Below are positions 8,592 to 17,998 of a DNA stretch of 64,000 bases, piece after piece (the stretch's first letter is position 1; every line of letters begins with the position of its first letter). The position numbers were made by a program, and so were the translations under genes. Source of the stretch: Clostridia bacterium (GTDB taxonomy: Bacteria > Bacillota > Clostridia > Oscillospirales > Acutalibacteraceae); the NCBI GenBank assembly GCA_017516745.1, contig JAFXBF010000005.1, positions 30,358 through 94,357 on the forward strand, written 5' to 3'. The notes below the pieces were generated by a model. It saw only the letters and a program-made list of their open reading frames with translations, was not told the DNA's origin and searched no databases.

Positions 8592-10202
8592 TTGAAGCGT
8601 AAAAAAAGCATTCTTTTTTCAAGACCTCTGGTAGTGTATTTTTGTGTTATTGCCGTGCTCGGCTTACTCCCCGTGCGTGTTTTGCTCGTGGGCAACGAAT
8701 ACAGTCAGGTGGCAGAAAACTCAGGCGCAAAGAGCCTTACTGTGGCACACAGCAGGGGAATCATATACGACCGAAGGCTAAGGCGCTTAAGTAACGAAAA
8801 CACGGTTACCGTATCCGTTGTAAAACCTACTCTGTCTGCGTTGAATACTTTGAGAAATGTTCTTGATAACGATGAATTCTCTGCAATAAGCAAAGAAATT
8901 TCACATCAGAATCCTGTTGTGCTCAGAATAGGAAACTCGGTTGAGTGTGACGATATAATGACACTGCCCGTATACAGCCGGTATAGTTCCAAGCAAACAG
9001 CCTCACACATTATCGGCTATCTCTCGGACGGAGAGACAAAGGGTGTCAGCGGAATTGAAAGAAGCTTTGATGCTCTTCTTGCTTCCCACAACGGTCGGCT
9101 TGATGTGCGCTATTTTGCCGATGCAAACGGCTCGGGGCTGCCGGGAACGGATTTTGAGCTGGTCAACAGTAATTACAACAGCAACGGCGGTGTTGTTCTA
9201 ACTCTTGATAAAAAGTACCAGTCAGCGTTGGAAACTGCGGCGGATAAGTGCCGCCTGAAAAAGGGTGCGGCTGTCATGCTTGATTTGGGCAGCGGTGAAA
9301 TCGTAGCCGCAATAAGCAGACCCGATTACGACAGAAACAATATTTCCGCCTGCCTTACCGATGAAAATCTTCCGCTTTTTAACAGGGCACTCGGCTCATA
9401 TCCTGTAGGCTCCGTTTTCAAGCCTCTTGTAGCCGCCTATGCGCTTGAACGGGGCACAGACCCGTTGACTGAATTTGAATGTATAGGCTATACGGTAAGC
9501 GGCGGCAAAACCTTTAAGTGTATGAAAAACCACGGTACGGTCAATATGGCGTCTGCCTTGGCTTATTCGTGCAACTGTTATTTTATAAATCTCATTGAAA
9601 AACTCGATATTTACGAGGTGCTTGAAACAGCGAAAAGCCTCGGCTTCGGCAGCAGCATAGAGCTTGCGGAAAATCTGAGCACCTACAGCGGAAATATTCC
9701 AGAAGCCACAGAACTTGAACAGCCCGGTGCAAGGGCTAATTTTTCCTTCGGTCAGGGCAGTCTTACCGCAAATGTAATTCAGGTTGCCTGCCTTTATTCG
9801 GCAATTGCCAATGGCGGCGAATACAAAAAGCCCTATCTCGTCAAAGGTCTTTGCGATGAAAATATGAATATTTACGATGAATACACATCACCTTCACCCG
9901 TAAAGGTTTTTTCAAAATCAACGGCTGATACAATAAGTTCTTTTCTTGAGCTTGCCGTTCGTGAGGGCACGGGAACTGCGGCACAGGTAGAAAACTGCCG
10001 TGTCGGCGGTAAAACGGCAACAGCGCAGACGGGTGAATTTATCGGCGGTGAAGAACGGGTAGTTACATGGTTTGCAGGCTTTTACCCTTACGAAAAACCC
10101 GAATATGTGCTTGTTGTAATGTGTGAGGACGGTGACTCGGGTTCTGCGGACTGTGCACCCGTGTTTTCGCAGACTGTTAATAATATATTAAATAATTATT
10201 AG
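8592..10202 (+). CDS. Class B penicillin-binding protein (transpeptidase)
   Basis: A membrane-anchored peptidoglycan transpeptidase. One N-terminal membrane segment (residues about 8-28) precedes a dimerisation region with SRGIIYDR, then the transpeptidase domain with the three active-site motifs: SVFK with Ser at about 274, SCN at about 326, and KTA at about 474, where KTG is more usual. At 536 residues it is shorter than FtsI or SpoVD and has no PASTA domain. I prefer the TTG at 8592, eight bases after AGGTGG; a GTG at 8580 has no ribosome site. It may serve elongation, division or sporulation; the sequence does not decide. Confidence 0.85.
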   Translation: MKRKKSILFSRPLVVYFCVIAVLGLLPVRVLLVGNEYSQVAENSGAKSLTVAHSRGIIYDRRLRRLSNENTVTVSVVKPTLSALNTLRNVLDNDEFSAISKEISHQNPVVLRIGNSVECDDIMTLPVYSRYSSKQTASHIIGYLSDGETKGVSGIERSFDALLASHNGRLDVRYFADANGSGLPGTDFELVNSNYNSNGGVVLTLDKKYQSALETAADKCRLKKGAAVMLDLGSGEIVAAISRPDYDRNNISACLTDENLPLFNRALGSYPVGSVFKPLVAAYALERGTDPLTEFECIGYTVSGGKTFKCMKNHGTVNMASALAYSCNCYFINLIEKLDIYEVLETAKSLGFGSSIELAENLSTYSGNIPEATELEQPGARANFSFGQGSLTANVIQVACLYSAIANGGEYKKPYLVKGLCDENMNIYDEYTSPSPVKVFSKSTADTISSFLELAVREGTGTAAQVENCRVGGKTATAQTGEFIGGEERVVTWFAGFYPYEKPEYVLVVMCEDGDSGSADCAPVFSQTVNNILNNY

Positions 10203-10211
10203 TACAACCCC

Positions 10212-10241
10212 TTTACTTTATTATTATTTATGTGCTATAAT
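10212..10241 (+). promoter_or_regulatory. Probable promoter for ruvCAB
   Basis: TATAAT at 10236-10241 is preceded by TG one base upstream, making an extended -10 box. TTTACT at 10212-10217 lies 18 bases upstream. The ruvC start follows about 30 bases later. Confidence 0.55.
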
Positions 10242-10272
10242 GCATTGATATAAAGATAGGGGATAGTACGTA

Positions 10273-10776
10273 ATGAGGATTTTAGGGATTGACCCCGGCT
10301 ATGCAATAGTCGGCTACGGTATTGTGGATTATGAAGCCAACCGTTTCAGGGTCGTGGATTACGGTGCCGTTACAACACAGGCACACACGCCTTTTGATTT
10401 GCGGTTGCAGACAATTTACAACGGTCTTTCCTGCCTTATTGAAAAATATTCTCCCGATGCTATGTCAATCGAAAAACTCTTTTTCAACACAAACACTACG
10501 ACCGCCATTGATGTTGCGCAGGCAAGAGGCGTTATCGTACTTGCCGCCGCACAGGGCGGTCTGGATATAGCGGAATACACTCCGCTTCAGGTAAAGCAGA
10601 GCGTCGTCGGCTACGGCAGGGCAGAAAAAAAGCAGGTGCAGGAAATGACACGGCTGATGCTGAATCTGAAAGCCGTTCCCAAGCCCGACGATACTGCCGA
10701 TGCCCTTGCCCTTGCAATCTGCCATGCTCACAGCGCAGGCTCGCTCTTGGGCAGAATGAATAAAATCGGAGGATAA
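10273..10776 (+). CDS. ruvC: Holliday junction resolvase RuvC
   Basis: RuvC cuts Holliday junctions made during recombination. The acidic catalytic residues sit in [14 protein letters not shown] near the N-terminus, in [21 protein letters not shown], and in [16 protein letters not shown] near the C-terminus. Length is 167 residues, as usual. It is the first gene of ruvC-ruvA-ruvB, with three bases before ruvA. Confidence 0.96.
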   Translation: MRILGIDPGYAIVGYGIVDYEANRFRVVDYGAVTTQAHTPFDLRLQTIYNGLSCLIEKYSPDAMSIEKLFFNTNTTTAIDVAQARGVIVLAAAQGGLDIAEYTPLQVKQSVVGYGRAEKKQVQEMTRLMLNLKAVPKPDDTADALALAICHAHSAGSLLGRMNKIGG

Positions 10777-10779
10777 AAT

Positions 10780-11385
10780 ATGTTTTATTCAATTACCGGT
10801 ACTGTTGTACATACAGACGAAACAAGCGTTGCACTTTCGTGCTCAGGTGTTGCTTTCCGTTGCTATACGAGCTTCAATACCCTGCGAAAAATCGCTTCTA
10901 CGGGCGAAACGGTAACGCTTTATACATACTTGGCAGTGCGTGAGGATGCGCTGGATTTATTCGGCTTTGCCGATACGGATGAGCTCGACTGCTTCAAAAT
11001 ATTAATCGGTGTTTCGGGTGTCGGCCCGAAAGCAGGCCTTGCCATTCTCTCACAGCTCACTCCCGATAAGTTAGCGTTAGCCGTTGCTTCGGGCGATGTC
11101 AAGGCGATTACTGCCGCACAGGGTGTCGGACCGAAAATTGCACAGAGAATTATTACCGAAATTAAAGATAAACTTGCTCCCTTTGCAACGGGTGCCGCTG
11201 CGGTGGAATTTGCCGAGGTAAAGGCTGCTGTTTCGCAGGAGTCGGGCAATGAAGCCGTCGATGCGCTTATGTCGCTCGGCTTCTCCAGAACTGAAGCCAG
11301 CGTTGCCGTTGGCAGGCTTGACCCCGGTTTACCTGTTGACGAGCTTATTAAAAAAGCCCTTCTTTCCCTGTCGGGCGGATTTTAA
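10780..11385 (+). CDS. ruvA: Holliday junction helicase subunit RuvA
   Basis: RuvA tetramers bind four-way junctions and load the RuvB motor. The N-terminal OB domain (MFYSITGTVVHTDETSVAL) is followed by two helix-hairpin-helix motifs, ILIGVSGVGPKAGLAIL and AITAAQGVGPKIAQRII, and by the C-terminal RuvB-contact domain DALMSLGFSRTEASVAV. Length is 201 residues. CGGAGG precedes the ATG. Confidence 0.96.
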   Translation: MFYSITGTVVHTDETSVALSCSGVAFRCYTSFNTLRKIASTGETVTLYTYLAVREDALDLFGFADTDELDCFKILIGVSGVGPKAGLAILSQLTPDKLALAVASGDVKAITAAQGVGPKIAQRIITEIKDKLAPFATGAAAVEFAEVKAAVSQESGNEAVDALMSLGFSRTEASVAVGRLDPGLPVDELIKKALLSLSGGF

Positions 11386-11398
11386 GAGGTGAAACCTG

Positions 11399-12436
11399 AT
11401 GTTTGATAACGATGAAATGGATTATGAAAGCCGTATTGTGGCCTCCGGGTATACACCCGAGGATAACAATATCGAGCTTTCTTTAAGACCTCAGCGCCTT
11501 GATGATTACGTCGGACAGGAAAAGGTAAAGGAAAATCTGCGTATATATATTGAGGCGGCTAAAAACCGAAATGAACCGCTTGACCACGTTCTGCTTTACG
11601 GCCCTCCGGGTCTTGGCAAAACCACTCTTGCGGGAATTATTGCAAACGAAATGGGCGTTAATTTCAGAGTTACCTCGGGTCCTGCAATCGAAAAACCGGG
11701 CGACCTGGCGGCTCTGCTTACCAACCTTAACGACGGCGATGTGCTTTTTGTCGATGAAATTCACCGCCTTTCCCGTGCGGTAGAGGAAGTGCTTTACCCT
11801 GCAATGGAGGATAATGCGCTCGATATCATAATCGGCAAAGGCCCTTCCGCAAGGTCAATAAGGCTCGACCTTAAGCGCTTTACCCTTATCGGTGCAACTA
11901 CAAGGGCAGGTCAGCTCAGCGCACCTCTGCGTGACCGCTTCGGCGTGCTTTTCCGTCTGGAGCTTTACACACCCGAAGAGCTTGCCGGCATAATAAAGCG
12001 CTCTGCGGGAATACTTAATATCGTTGCAGACGATGACGGCGCATTGGAAATTGCCTCACGTTCAAGAGGTACACCACGAATAGCAAACAGGCTTCTCAAG
12101 CGTGCACGTGATTTTGCCGAGGTTTTCGGCAAGGGTGTAATTGATTTGGAAAGTGCACGGCTTGCACTCAACCGCCTTGAAATTGATGAACTGGGTCTTG
12201 ATAATATTGACAGGCTTCTGCTCTCGTCAATCATCAAATTCTACAAGGGTGGTCCCGTCGGTCTGGAAACGATAGCTGCTGCTATCGGCGAGGAAGCAAT
12301 AACGATTGAAGACGTATATGAGCCCTATCTTATGCAAATCGGTTTCCTCAGCCGTACACCGAGAGGCAGAGTTGTTACTCCTGCCGGTTATGCTCATCTG
12401 GGCATTCCCATGGAAGGACAGCAGCGCTTATTCTGA
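11399..12436 (+). CDS. ruvB: Holliday junction helicase ATPase RuvB
   Basis: RuvB is the AAA+ motor for branch migration. Walker [12 protein letters not shown], Walker [11 protein letters not shown], sensor GATTRAG and the PLRDRFG arginine-finger region are all present, with a C-terminal winged helix ending [16 protein letters not shown]. Length is 345 residues. The stop lies 15 bases before the probable CTG start of glmM, so the two are probably cotranscribed. Confidence 0.97.
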   Translation: MFDNDEMDYESRIVASGYTPEDNNIELSLRPQRLDDYVGQEKVKENLRIYIEAAKNRNEPLDHVLLYGPPGLGKTTLAGIIANEMGVNFRVTSGPAIEKPGDLAALLTNLNDGDVLFVDEIHRLSRAVEEVLYPAMEDNALDIIIGKGPSARSIRLDLKRFTLIGATTRAGQLSAPLRDRFGVLFRLELYTPEELAGIIKRSAGILNIVADDDGALEIASRSRGTPRIANRLLKRARDFAEVFGKGVIDLESARLALNRLEIDELGLDNIDRLLLSSIIKFYKGGPVGLETIAAAIGEEAITIEDVYEPYLMQIGFLSRTPRGRVVTPAGYAHLGIPMEGQQRLF

Positions 12437-12451
12437 AAGGATTGATTTCAG

Positions 12452-13801
12452 CTGGGAAGATTATTCGGTACGGACGGTGCAAGAGGTGTAGCTAACAGCG
12501 AACTTACCTGTGAACTGGCTATGCAGATTGGCAGAGCGGCGGCAATGGTGCTGTCAGACGGTAAATGCAAACGCCCCCGTGTCTTAATCGGGGCGGACAC
12601 AAGAATTTCTTCGGAAATGCTTTGTTCGGCTATCTCCGCAGGGCTTTGCTCTGTCGGTGCGGACGTTCTTGTTTTGGGTGTGCTTCCCACACCTGCCGTG
12701 GCTTTTCTCGTTCAGAAATACGGATATGATGCAGGCGTTATGATATCTGCTTCCCACAACCCTTGTGAATACAACGGAATTAAAATTTTCAAGTCGGACG
12801 GATATAAGCTGCCCGATGAACTCGAAGAAAAAATAGAAGAGATTATTCTCGACGGTACAATAGTGCCGGACGTTAAAACAGGCGGCGGTGTCGGCAGAAT
12901 ACGCCATGCGGATATGCCGAGGTTTGATTATATCGAGCATCTGCTTTCAACTGTGAACGGCGGCTTTTCAGGGTTGAAAATTGCTCTGGACTGTGCCAAC
13001 GGCTCCGCTTCCCTTACTGCACCAGAGCTTTTTACCGAGCTCGGAGCGGATTTTGAAATACTTTCCGCCGTGCCCAACGGTGTGAACATCAACCGTGACT
13101 GCGGCTCAACACACCCCGAGGCTTTGCAGAAATTTGTCACCGATAACGGCTGTCAGGTGGGCTTTGCATTCGATGGCGATGCCGACAGGCTTATGGCTGT
13201 TGACGAAAACGGCAGGGTGGTTGACGGCGACAAAATCGTTGCAATCTGTGCTTCGTATCTGAAAAATAACGGCAGGCTGAAAAAGAATACCGCCGTGGTT
13301 ACCGTTATGAGCAATATGGGCTTTCACGATTTCTGCAAAGGCAGAGGTATTTCGGTTGAGCTCACTTCTGTCGGCGACAGATATGTACTTGAAAGAATGC
13401 TCGAAGGCGGATATTCAATCGGCGGTGAGCAGTCGGGTCACGTGATTTTTCTCGATTACGCATCAACAGGCGACGGTCAGCTGACCGCTATACAGCTTTT
13501 GCAGATACTGCGTGACAGCGGTAAAACACTCGGCGAGCTTGCAAGTGAAATTGAAATTTATCCGCAGGTTATGCTCAATGTCCGTGTTTCACAAATGGGC
13601 AAAGCGAGATACGCCAACGATACGGAAATCAGAAAGGCTGTAGAGAGTGCCGAAAAAGAGCTTGGCACAAACGGCAGAGTTATAGTGCGTGTTTCGGGCA
13701 CGGAGCCGCTTATAAGAGTAATGGTTGAAGGTAAAGACGAAGTACAAATCAGACGAATTGCAGATGAAATAGCAGATGTTGTCAAAGAAAGACTGATATA
13801 A
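12452..13801 (+). CDS. glmM: Phosphoglucosamine mutase, apparent CTG start
   Basis: GlmM converts glucosamine 6-phosphate to glucosamine 1-phosphate for cell-wall UDP-GlcNAc. The phosphoserine loop ISASHNPCEYNGIK, the metal loop FDGDADRLMAVD, the sugar loop GGEQSGHVIF and the phosphate loop RVSGTEPLIRVM are intact. The essential N-terminal GRLFGTDGARGVANSE is encoded in frame, but the only possible start before it is a CTG at 12452; TGA lies three codons upstream and no ATG, GTG or TTG exists in this frame before the ATG at 12521, which would remove that segment. AAAGGA lies ten bases before the CTG. With the CTG the protein is 449 residues, the family length. Confidence 0.9.
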   Translation: MGRLFGTDGARGVANSELTCELAMQIGRAAAMVLSDGKCKRPRVLIGADTRISSEMLCSAISAGLCSVGADVLVLGVLPTPAVAFLVQKYGYDAGVMISASHNPCEYNGIKIFKSDGYKLPDELEEKIEEIILDGTIVPDVKTGGGVGRIRHADMPRFDYIEHLLSTVNGGFSGLKIALDCANGSASLTAPELFTELGADFEILSAVPNGVNINRDCGSTHPEALQKFVTDNGCQVGFAFDGDADRLMAVDENGRVVDGDKIVAICASYLKNNGRLKKNTAVVTVMSNMGFHDFCKGRGISVELTSVGDRYVLERMLEGGYSIGGEQSGHVIFLDYASTGDGQLTAIQLLQILRDSGKTLGELASEIEIYPQVMLNVRVSQMGKARYANDTEIRKAVESAEKELGTNGRVIVRVSGTEPLIRVMVEGKDEVQIRRIADEIADVVKERLI

Positions 13802-13820
13802 ATTTAAGAGGAATTTTAAA

Positions 13821-14693
13821 ATGAGAGTTTCGGACAAATGGAAGGAATATGAATTGCTCGACTGCACAAACGGTGAGCGACTGGAGCGATGGGGGAATAT
13901 TATCCTCATCCGTCCCGACCCCCAGGTTATCTGGAAAACGGGCAGACGTCATCCAATGTGGAAAAAGGCAAACGCAAGGTATAACCGCTCACAGTCCGGC
14001 GGCGGTCATTGGGAGCTGCTCGGCAAGCTTCCCGACAGATGGGAAATTGCTTACGGTGACCTTAAATTCAATATTAAAACAATGGGCTTCAAGCACACGG
14101 GACTTTTTCCCGAGCAGGCGGCTAACTGGGACTTGGTGCGTGAAATGATTGAGTCCGCTCACAGACCGCTTAAGGTGCTGAATCTCTTTGCATATACGGG
14201 CGGTGCAACCGTTGCCGCACTCAAAAGCGGTGCACACGTCACCCATGTTGATGCATCAAAGGGTATGGTGCAGTGGGCAAAGGAAAACGCCGTTTCAAGC
14301 GGTGTTGCGGACGCTCCCGTACGATGGCTTGTTGATGACTGTATAAAGTTTGTTCAGCGTGAAATCCGCAGAGGCAACAAATACGATATCATTATTATGG
14401 ACCCGCCGTCATACGGCAGAGGCCCCGGCGGCGAGGTCTGGAAATTAGAGGATGAGGTTTACGGCTTTGTCGAGCTTTGTGAACAGCTTTTGTCGGACGA
14501 AGCGGAAGCTATACTCATAAATTCATACACAACCGGTCTTTCGCCGTCCGTTATGGAATACATACTCGGCTCAACGGTTGTGCCAAAGCACGGCGGCTTT
14601 GTTTCGGGCTCGGAACTCGGCCTTACCGCAACCCAGTCGGGTATGCCTCTGCCTTGCGGTGCTACGGCAATATGGAGAAAACAGGGAAAGTAA
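13821..14693 (+). CDS. Class I SAM-dependent methyltransferase, RlmI/RlmK-like
   Basis: The product resembles 23S rRNA methyltransferases of the RlmI/RlmK group: an N-terminal substrate-binding part (GRRHPMWKKANARYNRS, FKHTGLFPEQAANWD) followed by a Rossmann domain with VLNLFAYTGGATVAAL, HVDASKGMVQWAKEN and IIMDPPSYGRGPGGEVWK (motif IV DPPSY). The target base is not determined by the sequence. Length is 290 residues. GAGGAATT precedes the ATG. Confidence 0.8.
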   Translation: MRVSDKWKEYELLDCTNGERLERWGNIILIRPDPQVIWKTGRRHPMWKKANARYNRSQSGGGHWELLGKLPDRWEIAYGDLKFNIKTMGFKHTGLFPEQAANWDLVREMIESAHRPLKVLNLFAYTGGATVAALKSGAHVTHVDASKGMVQWAKENAVSSGVADAPVRWLVDDCIKFVQREIRRGNKYDIIIMDPPSYGRGPGGEVWKLEDEVYGFVELCEQLLSDEAEAILINSYTTGLSPSVMEYILGSTVVPKHGGFVSGSELGLTATQSGMPLPCGATAIWRKQGK

Positions 14694-14697
14694 AAGA

Positions 14698-15549
14698 ATG
14701 GGAAATATAATTGAGTTTGAAAACGTAAGCTTCCGATACGAGGCGGACGAAGAGGGACAGGTGCTTCCGCTTGCGGTGAAAAATGTTACTCTCGGCATAG
14801 AAGAGGGCAGCTTTGTTGCCGTGCTCGGCCACAACGGCTCGGGTAAATCCACCTTTGCAAAGCTTACAAATGCAATAAACATACCCGAGAGCGGTAAGGT
14901 GACCGTAAACGGACTTGATACAGCGGATGAAAACAATACGGACGAAATACGCCGTACCGTCGGTATGGTGTTCCAGAATCCCGATAACCAGATTGTTGCT
15001 ACAATTGTTGAAGATGACGTTGCCTTCGGCCCCGAAAACCTCGGCGTTGAGCCTGCTGAAATCCGCAAGCGTGTTGACGATGCATTGAAGGCAGTCAATA
15101 TGTATGAATTCCGCAACAGCGAGCCGTATAAGCTCTCGGGCGGTCAGAAGCAGCGTGTGGCAATTGCAGGTGTTATCGCAATGCAGACGAGCTGCATAGT
15201 GCTTGACGAGCCTACCGCAATGCTTGACCCCAACGGAAGAAAAGAGGTTCTTGCCACAATAAAGCGCCTCAACAGGGAAAGAGCCATCACCGTTGTGCTT
15301 GTAACTCACTTTATGGATGAAGCGGTTGAAGCCGACAGAGTTGTCGTAATTGACAACGGCGAGGTTTATATGGACGGTACACCCCGTGAGGTTTTCTCAA
15401 GGGCGGATGAGCTTATTGCTGTGGGTCTTGATGTGCCGCAGGCAACGCAGCTTGCAAAAGCCCTGAATGCCGAGGGTATTGATATAAGAACGGATATACT
15501 CAACGAAGAAGAGTGTATCCGAGCAGTTCTCGAACTTTTGAAGGAGTAA
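14698..15549 (+). CDS. ecfA1: ECF transporter ATPase EcfA1
   Basis: One of two ATPases that power energy-coupling factor vitamin or metal uptake. Walker A GHNGSGKS, Q-loop FQNPDNQIVATIVEDDVAFGP (the ECF-specific NPDNQ), signature LSGGQKQRVAIAG and Walker B CIVLDEPTAMLDP are visible. I use the ATG at 14698 (MGNIIEFENVSF); a longer frame upstream lies inside the previous gene. Length is 283 residues. It is followed after three bases by ecfA2. Confidence 0.95.
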   Translation: MGNIIEFENVSFRYEADEEGQVLPLAVKNVTLGIEEGSFVAVLGHNGSGKSTFAKLTNAINIPESGKVTVNGLDTADENNTDEIRRTVGMVFQNPDNQIVATIVEDDVAFGPENLGVEPAEIRKRVDDALKAVNMYEFRNSEPYKLSGGQKQRVAIAGVIAMQTSCIVLDEPTAMLDPNGRKEVLATIKRLNRERAITVVLVTHFMDEAVEADRVVVIDNGEVYMDGTPREVFSRADELIAVGLDVPQATQLAKALNAEGIDIRTDILNEEECIRAVLELLKE

Positions 15550-15552
15550 ACG

Positions 15553-16413
15553 ATGCCGATTATTTCGCTTAAAAACGTTACTCATACATACAGCGAGGGT
15601 ACTCCGCTGAGTGTGAGTGCGATAAAGAATATAAATCTGGATATTGAAGCAGGCGAGCTTGTCGGCATTATCGGTCACACAGGCTCTGGTAAGAGCACAC
15701 TTATCCAGCATCTCAACGGCTTGTTGAAGCCAAACGAAGGTACCGTTGAAATCGACGGCGAGAATATATGGGCGGACAAGAAAAAAATCCGTTCCGTGCG
15801 TTTCAAGGTCGGCCTTTGCTTCCAGTACCCCGAATATCAGCTGTTTGAAGAAACAGTCTATAAGGATATTGCCTTTGGCCCTAAAAATATGGGTATGAGC
15901 GATGTGCAGATAAAAGAAAGCGTCCTTCGTGCGGCGCAGTATGTCGGTCTCAAACCCGAGCTTCTCAATAAATCGCCCTTTGATTTGTCGGGCGGTGAAA
16001 AACGCCGTGCGGCAATTGCAGGCGTTATGGCAATGAACCCGAAAATTCTTATTCTTGACGAGCCCACAGCGGGTCTTGACCCTAAGGGCAGGCAGGAAAT
16101 ACTCGCAATGATTAAGGACTACAAAAAGAAAACGGGCAGTACAGTTCTTCTCGTTTCCCACAGTATGGAGGACGTTGCAAGCGTAGCAACAAAAATCCTT
16201 GTTATGAATAAGGGTGAGGTTTCTATGTACGATACCGTTCCCAATGTTTTTTCAAGGGCTGATGAGCTCCGAAAAATCGGCCTTAATGTTCCGCAGATTA
16301 CACGCATTTTTATCGGTCTGCGTGAAAAGGGTCTTGATGTTGAAACGGATGTCTATACCGTTGCGGAAGGCTGCCGCAGGCTGTTGTCCCTAAAGAAAGG
16401 GGGTAACTGCTGA
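15553..16413 (+). CDS. ecfA2: ECF transporter ATPase EcfA2
   Basis: Second ATPase of the energy-coupling factor module. Walker A GHTGSGKS, Q-loop FQYPEYQLFEETVYKDIAFGP, signature LSGGEKRRAAIAG and Walker B ILILDEPTAGLDP are present; YPEYQLFE is typical of EcfA2. Length is 286 residues. It pairs with EcfA1 and EcfT and would serve several substrate-binding S components encoded elsewhere, since none is in the window. Confidence 0.95.
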   Translation: MPIISLKNVTHTYSEGTPLSVSAIKNINLDIEAGELVGIIGHTGSGKSTLIQHLNGLLKPNEGTVEIDGENIWADKKKIRSVRFKVGLCFQYPEYQLFEETVYKDIAFGPKNMGMSDVQIKESVLRAAQYVGLKPELLNKSPFDLSGGEKRRAAIAGVMAMNPKILILDEPTAGLDPKGRQEILAMIKDYKKKTGSTVLLVSHSMEDVASVATKILVMNKGEVSMYDTVPNVFSRADELRKIGLNVPQITRIFIGLREKGLDVETDVYTVAEGCRRLLSLKKGGNC

Positions 16414-17228
16414 TGGTAAGAGATATCACAATCGGTCAGTATTATCCGGGTAAATCCCTTCTTCACAAAATGGACCCGAGGGTAAAAATTGTTCTGACAC
16501 TTGTATTTATCGTTGTAATCTTCCTTTGCAAAAACTTCTGGTCACTCGGCCTTATGGCGGCATTCCTTTTCGGCGGAATCTGCATTTCGGGTGTGCCTGT
16601 TAAAATGCTTTTAAAAAGCCTTAAAGCAATTTTGCTGATAATTTTTATTACAGCTTTGCTAAATCTTTTCTATGCCACGGGCGGCAAAACTCTCCTTGAC
16701 CTCGGCTTTGCAAAAATTACGGACAAGGGTGTCTATACCGCAATCTTTATGACCGTGCGCATTTCCTGCCTGATTACGGGCAGCTCACTTATGACGTACA
16801 CCACAACACCTACAATGCTTACCGACGCTATCGAAAGATTACTGTCACCGCTTAAGGTGTTCCACATTCAGGTGCACACCCTTGCAATGATGATGACTCT
16901 TGCTCTTCGCTTTATCCCTACGCTTATTGAGGAGATTGACAAGATTATGAACGCACAGAAGGCGAGGGGAGCAGACCTTGAAAGCGGCAATATCATTGAC
17001 CGAGCCAAGGCTCTTGTGCCTATTCTTGTTCCGCTGTTTGTGTCGTCCTTCCGCAGAGCGTACGAGCTTGCCTTTGCAATGGAGTGCCGTTGCTATACGG
17101 GCGGTAACAACCGCACACGAATGAAGCAGATGAAATTATCCCTGCTTGATTTTGGCTTTGTCCTCGGTGCGGCAGCTTTGCTTGCAGGTGTAATTTTACT
17201 CAACCACTTTTTCGTTAAATTGATATAA
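16413..17228 (+). CDS. ecfT: ECF transporter transmembrane protein EcfT
   Basis: The shared membrane scaffold of the ECF transporter. It has about six hydrophobic segments and the two cytosolic Ala-Arg-Gly-type coupling motifs (AQKARGADLE and AMECRCYTGGNNRT, the latter slightly divergent) that contact the two ATPases. The N-terminus QYYPGKSLLHKMDPRVKI is characteristic. Length is 271 residues. Its start overlaps the ecfA2 stop by one base. Confidence 0.94.
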   Translation: MVRDITIGQYYPGKSLLHKMDPRVKIVLTLVFIVVIFLCKNFWSLGLMAAFLFGGICISGVPVKMLLKSLKAILLIIFITALLNLFYATGGKTLLDLGFAKITDKGVYTAIFMTVRISCLITGSSLMTYTTTPTMLTDAIERLLSPLKVFHIQVHTLAMMMTLALRFIPTLIEEIDKIMNAQKARGADLESGNIIDRAKALVPILVPLFVSSFRRAYELAFAMECRCYTGGNNRTRMKQMKLSLLDFGFVLGAAALLAGVILLNHFFVKLI

Positions 17229-17248
17229 CTGTTTTGGTCGGTGTCGGT

Positions 17249-17998
17249 ATGAGAAATATCCTTCTTACAATCAAATATCTCGGCACCGCTTACAGCGGCT
17301 GGCAGGTGCAGGCAAATGCACCCAGTGTGCAACAAACCCTGCAGGATGCCGTTGAAAAGCTCTTCGGCGTGCGTGAAAACGTTGTCGGCTGCAGCCGGAC
17401 TGATGCAGGTGTCCACGCCAATATGTACTGCTGCAACGTCAGGACAAGTTCCTCTTTGCCCTGCGATGTGGTGGTAAGGGGCTTAAATGCTCACCTGCCC
17501 GACGATATTGCCGTTTTGTCGTGCCGTGATGTGGATTATGATTTCCACGCCAGATACGATTGCTGCGGCAAGGAGTACATATACATAATTCACAATTCGC
17601 ATATCCGTGACCCGTTTCTGCTGGGCAGAAGCTGGGACTTCAAAAAGCAGATTGATGCCGATTTTCTGAACGAACAGGCTCAAGGCTTTGTCGGCACGCA
17701 CGATTTCAAAGCCTTCTGTGCTTCGGGCAGCAGTGTTCAGTCCACCGTGCGCACGGTAAAATCTTTCCGAGTGACACGGGACGGCGAAAATGTTATAATG
17801 TCAGTTAAAGCGGACGGCTTTCTTTACAATATGGTACGCATTATGGTCGGTACGCTTACCGATATAACTCTCGGCAGAATAAAGCCCGATACAATTCCCG
17901 AAATCATCGCTTCCTGTGAGCGGAAAAACGCAGGTGTTACCGCACCGCCGCAGGGGCTTTACCTAAACCGTGTATATTATTCAGGAGAAGAATTATGA
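17249..17998 (+). CDS. truA: tRNA pseudouridine(38-40) synthase
   Basis: TruA makes pseudouridine in the anticodon stem of many tRNAs. The catalytic aspartate is D52 in CSRTDAGVHA, and the typical ILLTIKYLGTAYSGWQVQ start and VKADGFLYNMVRIMVGTL motif are present. I chose the ATG at 17249; a TTG at 17234 adds five residues without a ribosome site. Length is 249 residues. In many Firmicutes truA follows ecfT, as here. The stop overlaps the next start (ATGA). Confidence 0.94.
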   Translation: MRNILLTIKYLGTAYSGWQVQANAPSVQQTLQDAVEKLFGVRENVVGCSRTDAGVHANMYCCNVRTSSSLPCDVVVRGLNAHLPDDIAVLSCRDVDYDFHARYDCCGKEYIYIIHNSHIRDPFLLGRSWDFKKQIDADFLNEQAQGFVGTHDFKAFCASGSSVQSTVRTVKSFRVTRDGENVIMSVKADGFLYNMVRIMVGTLTDITLGRIKPDTIPEIIASCERKNAGVTAPPQGLYLNRVYYSGEEL

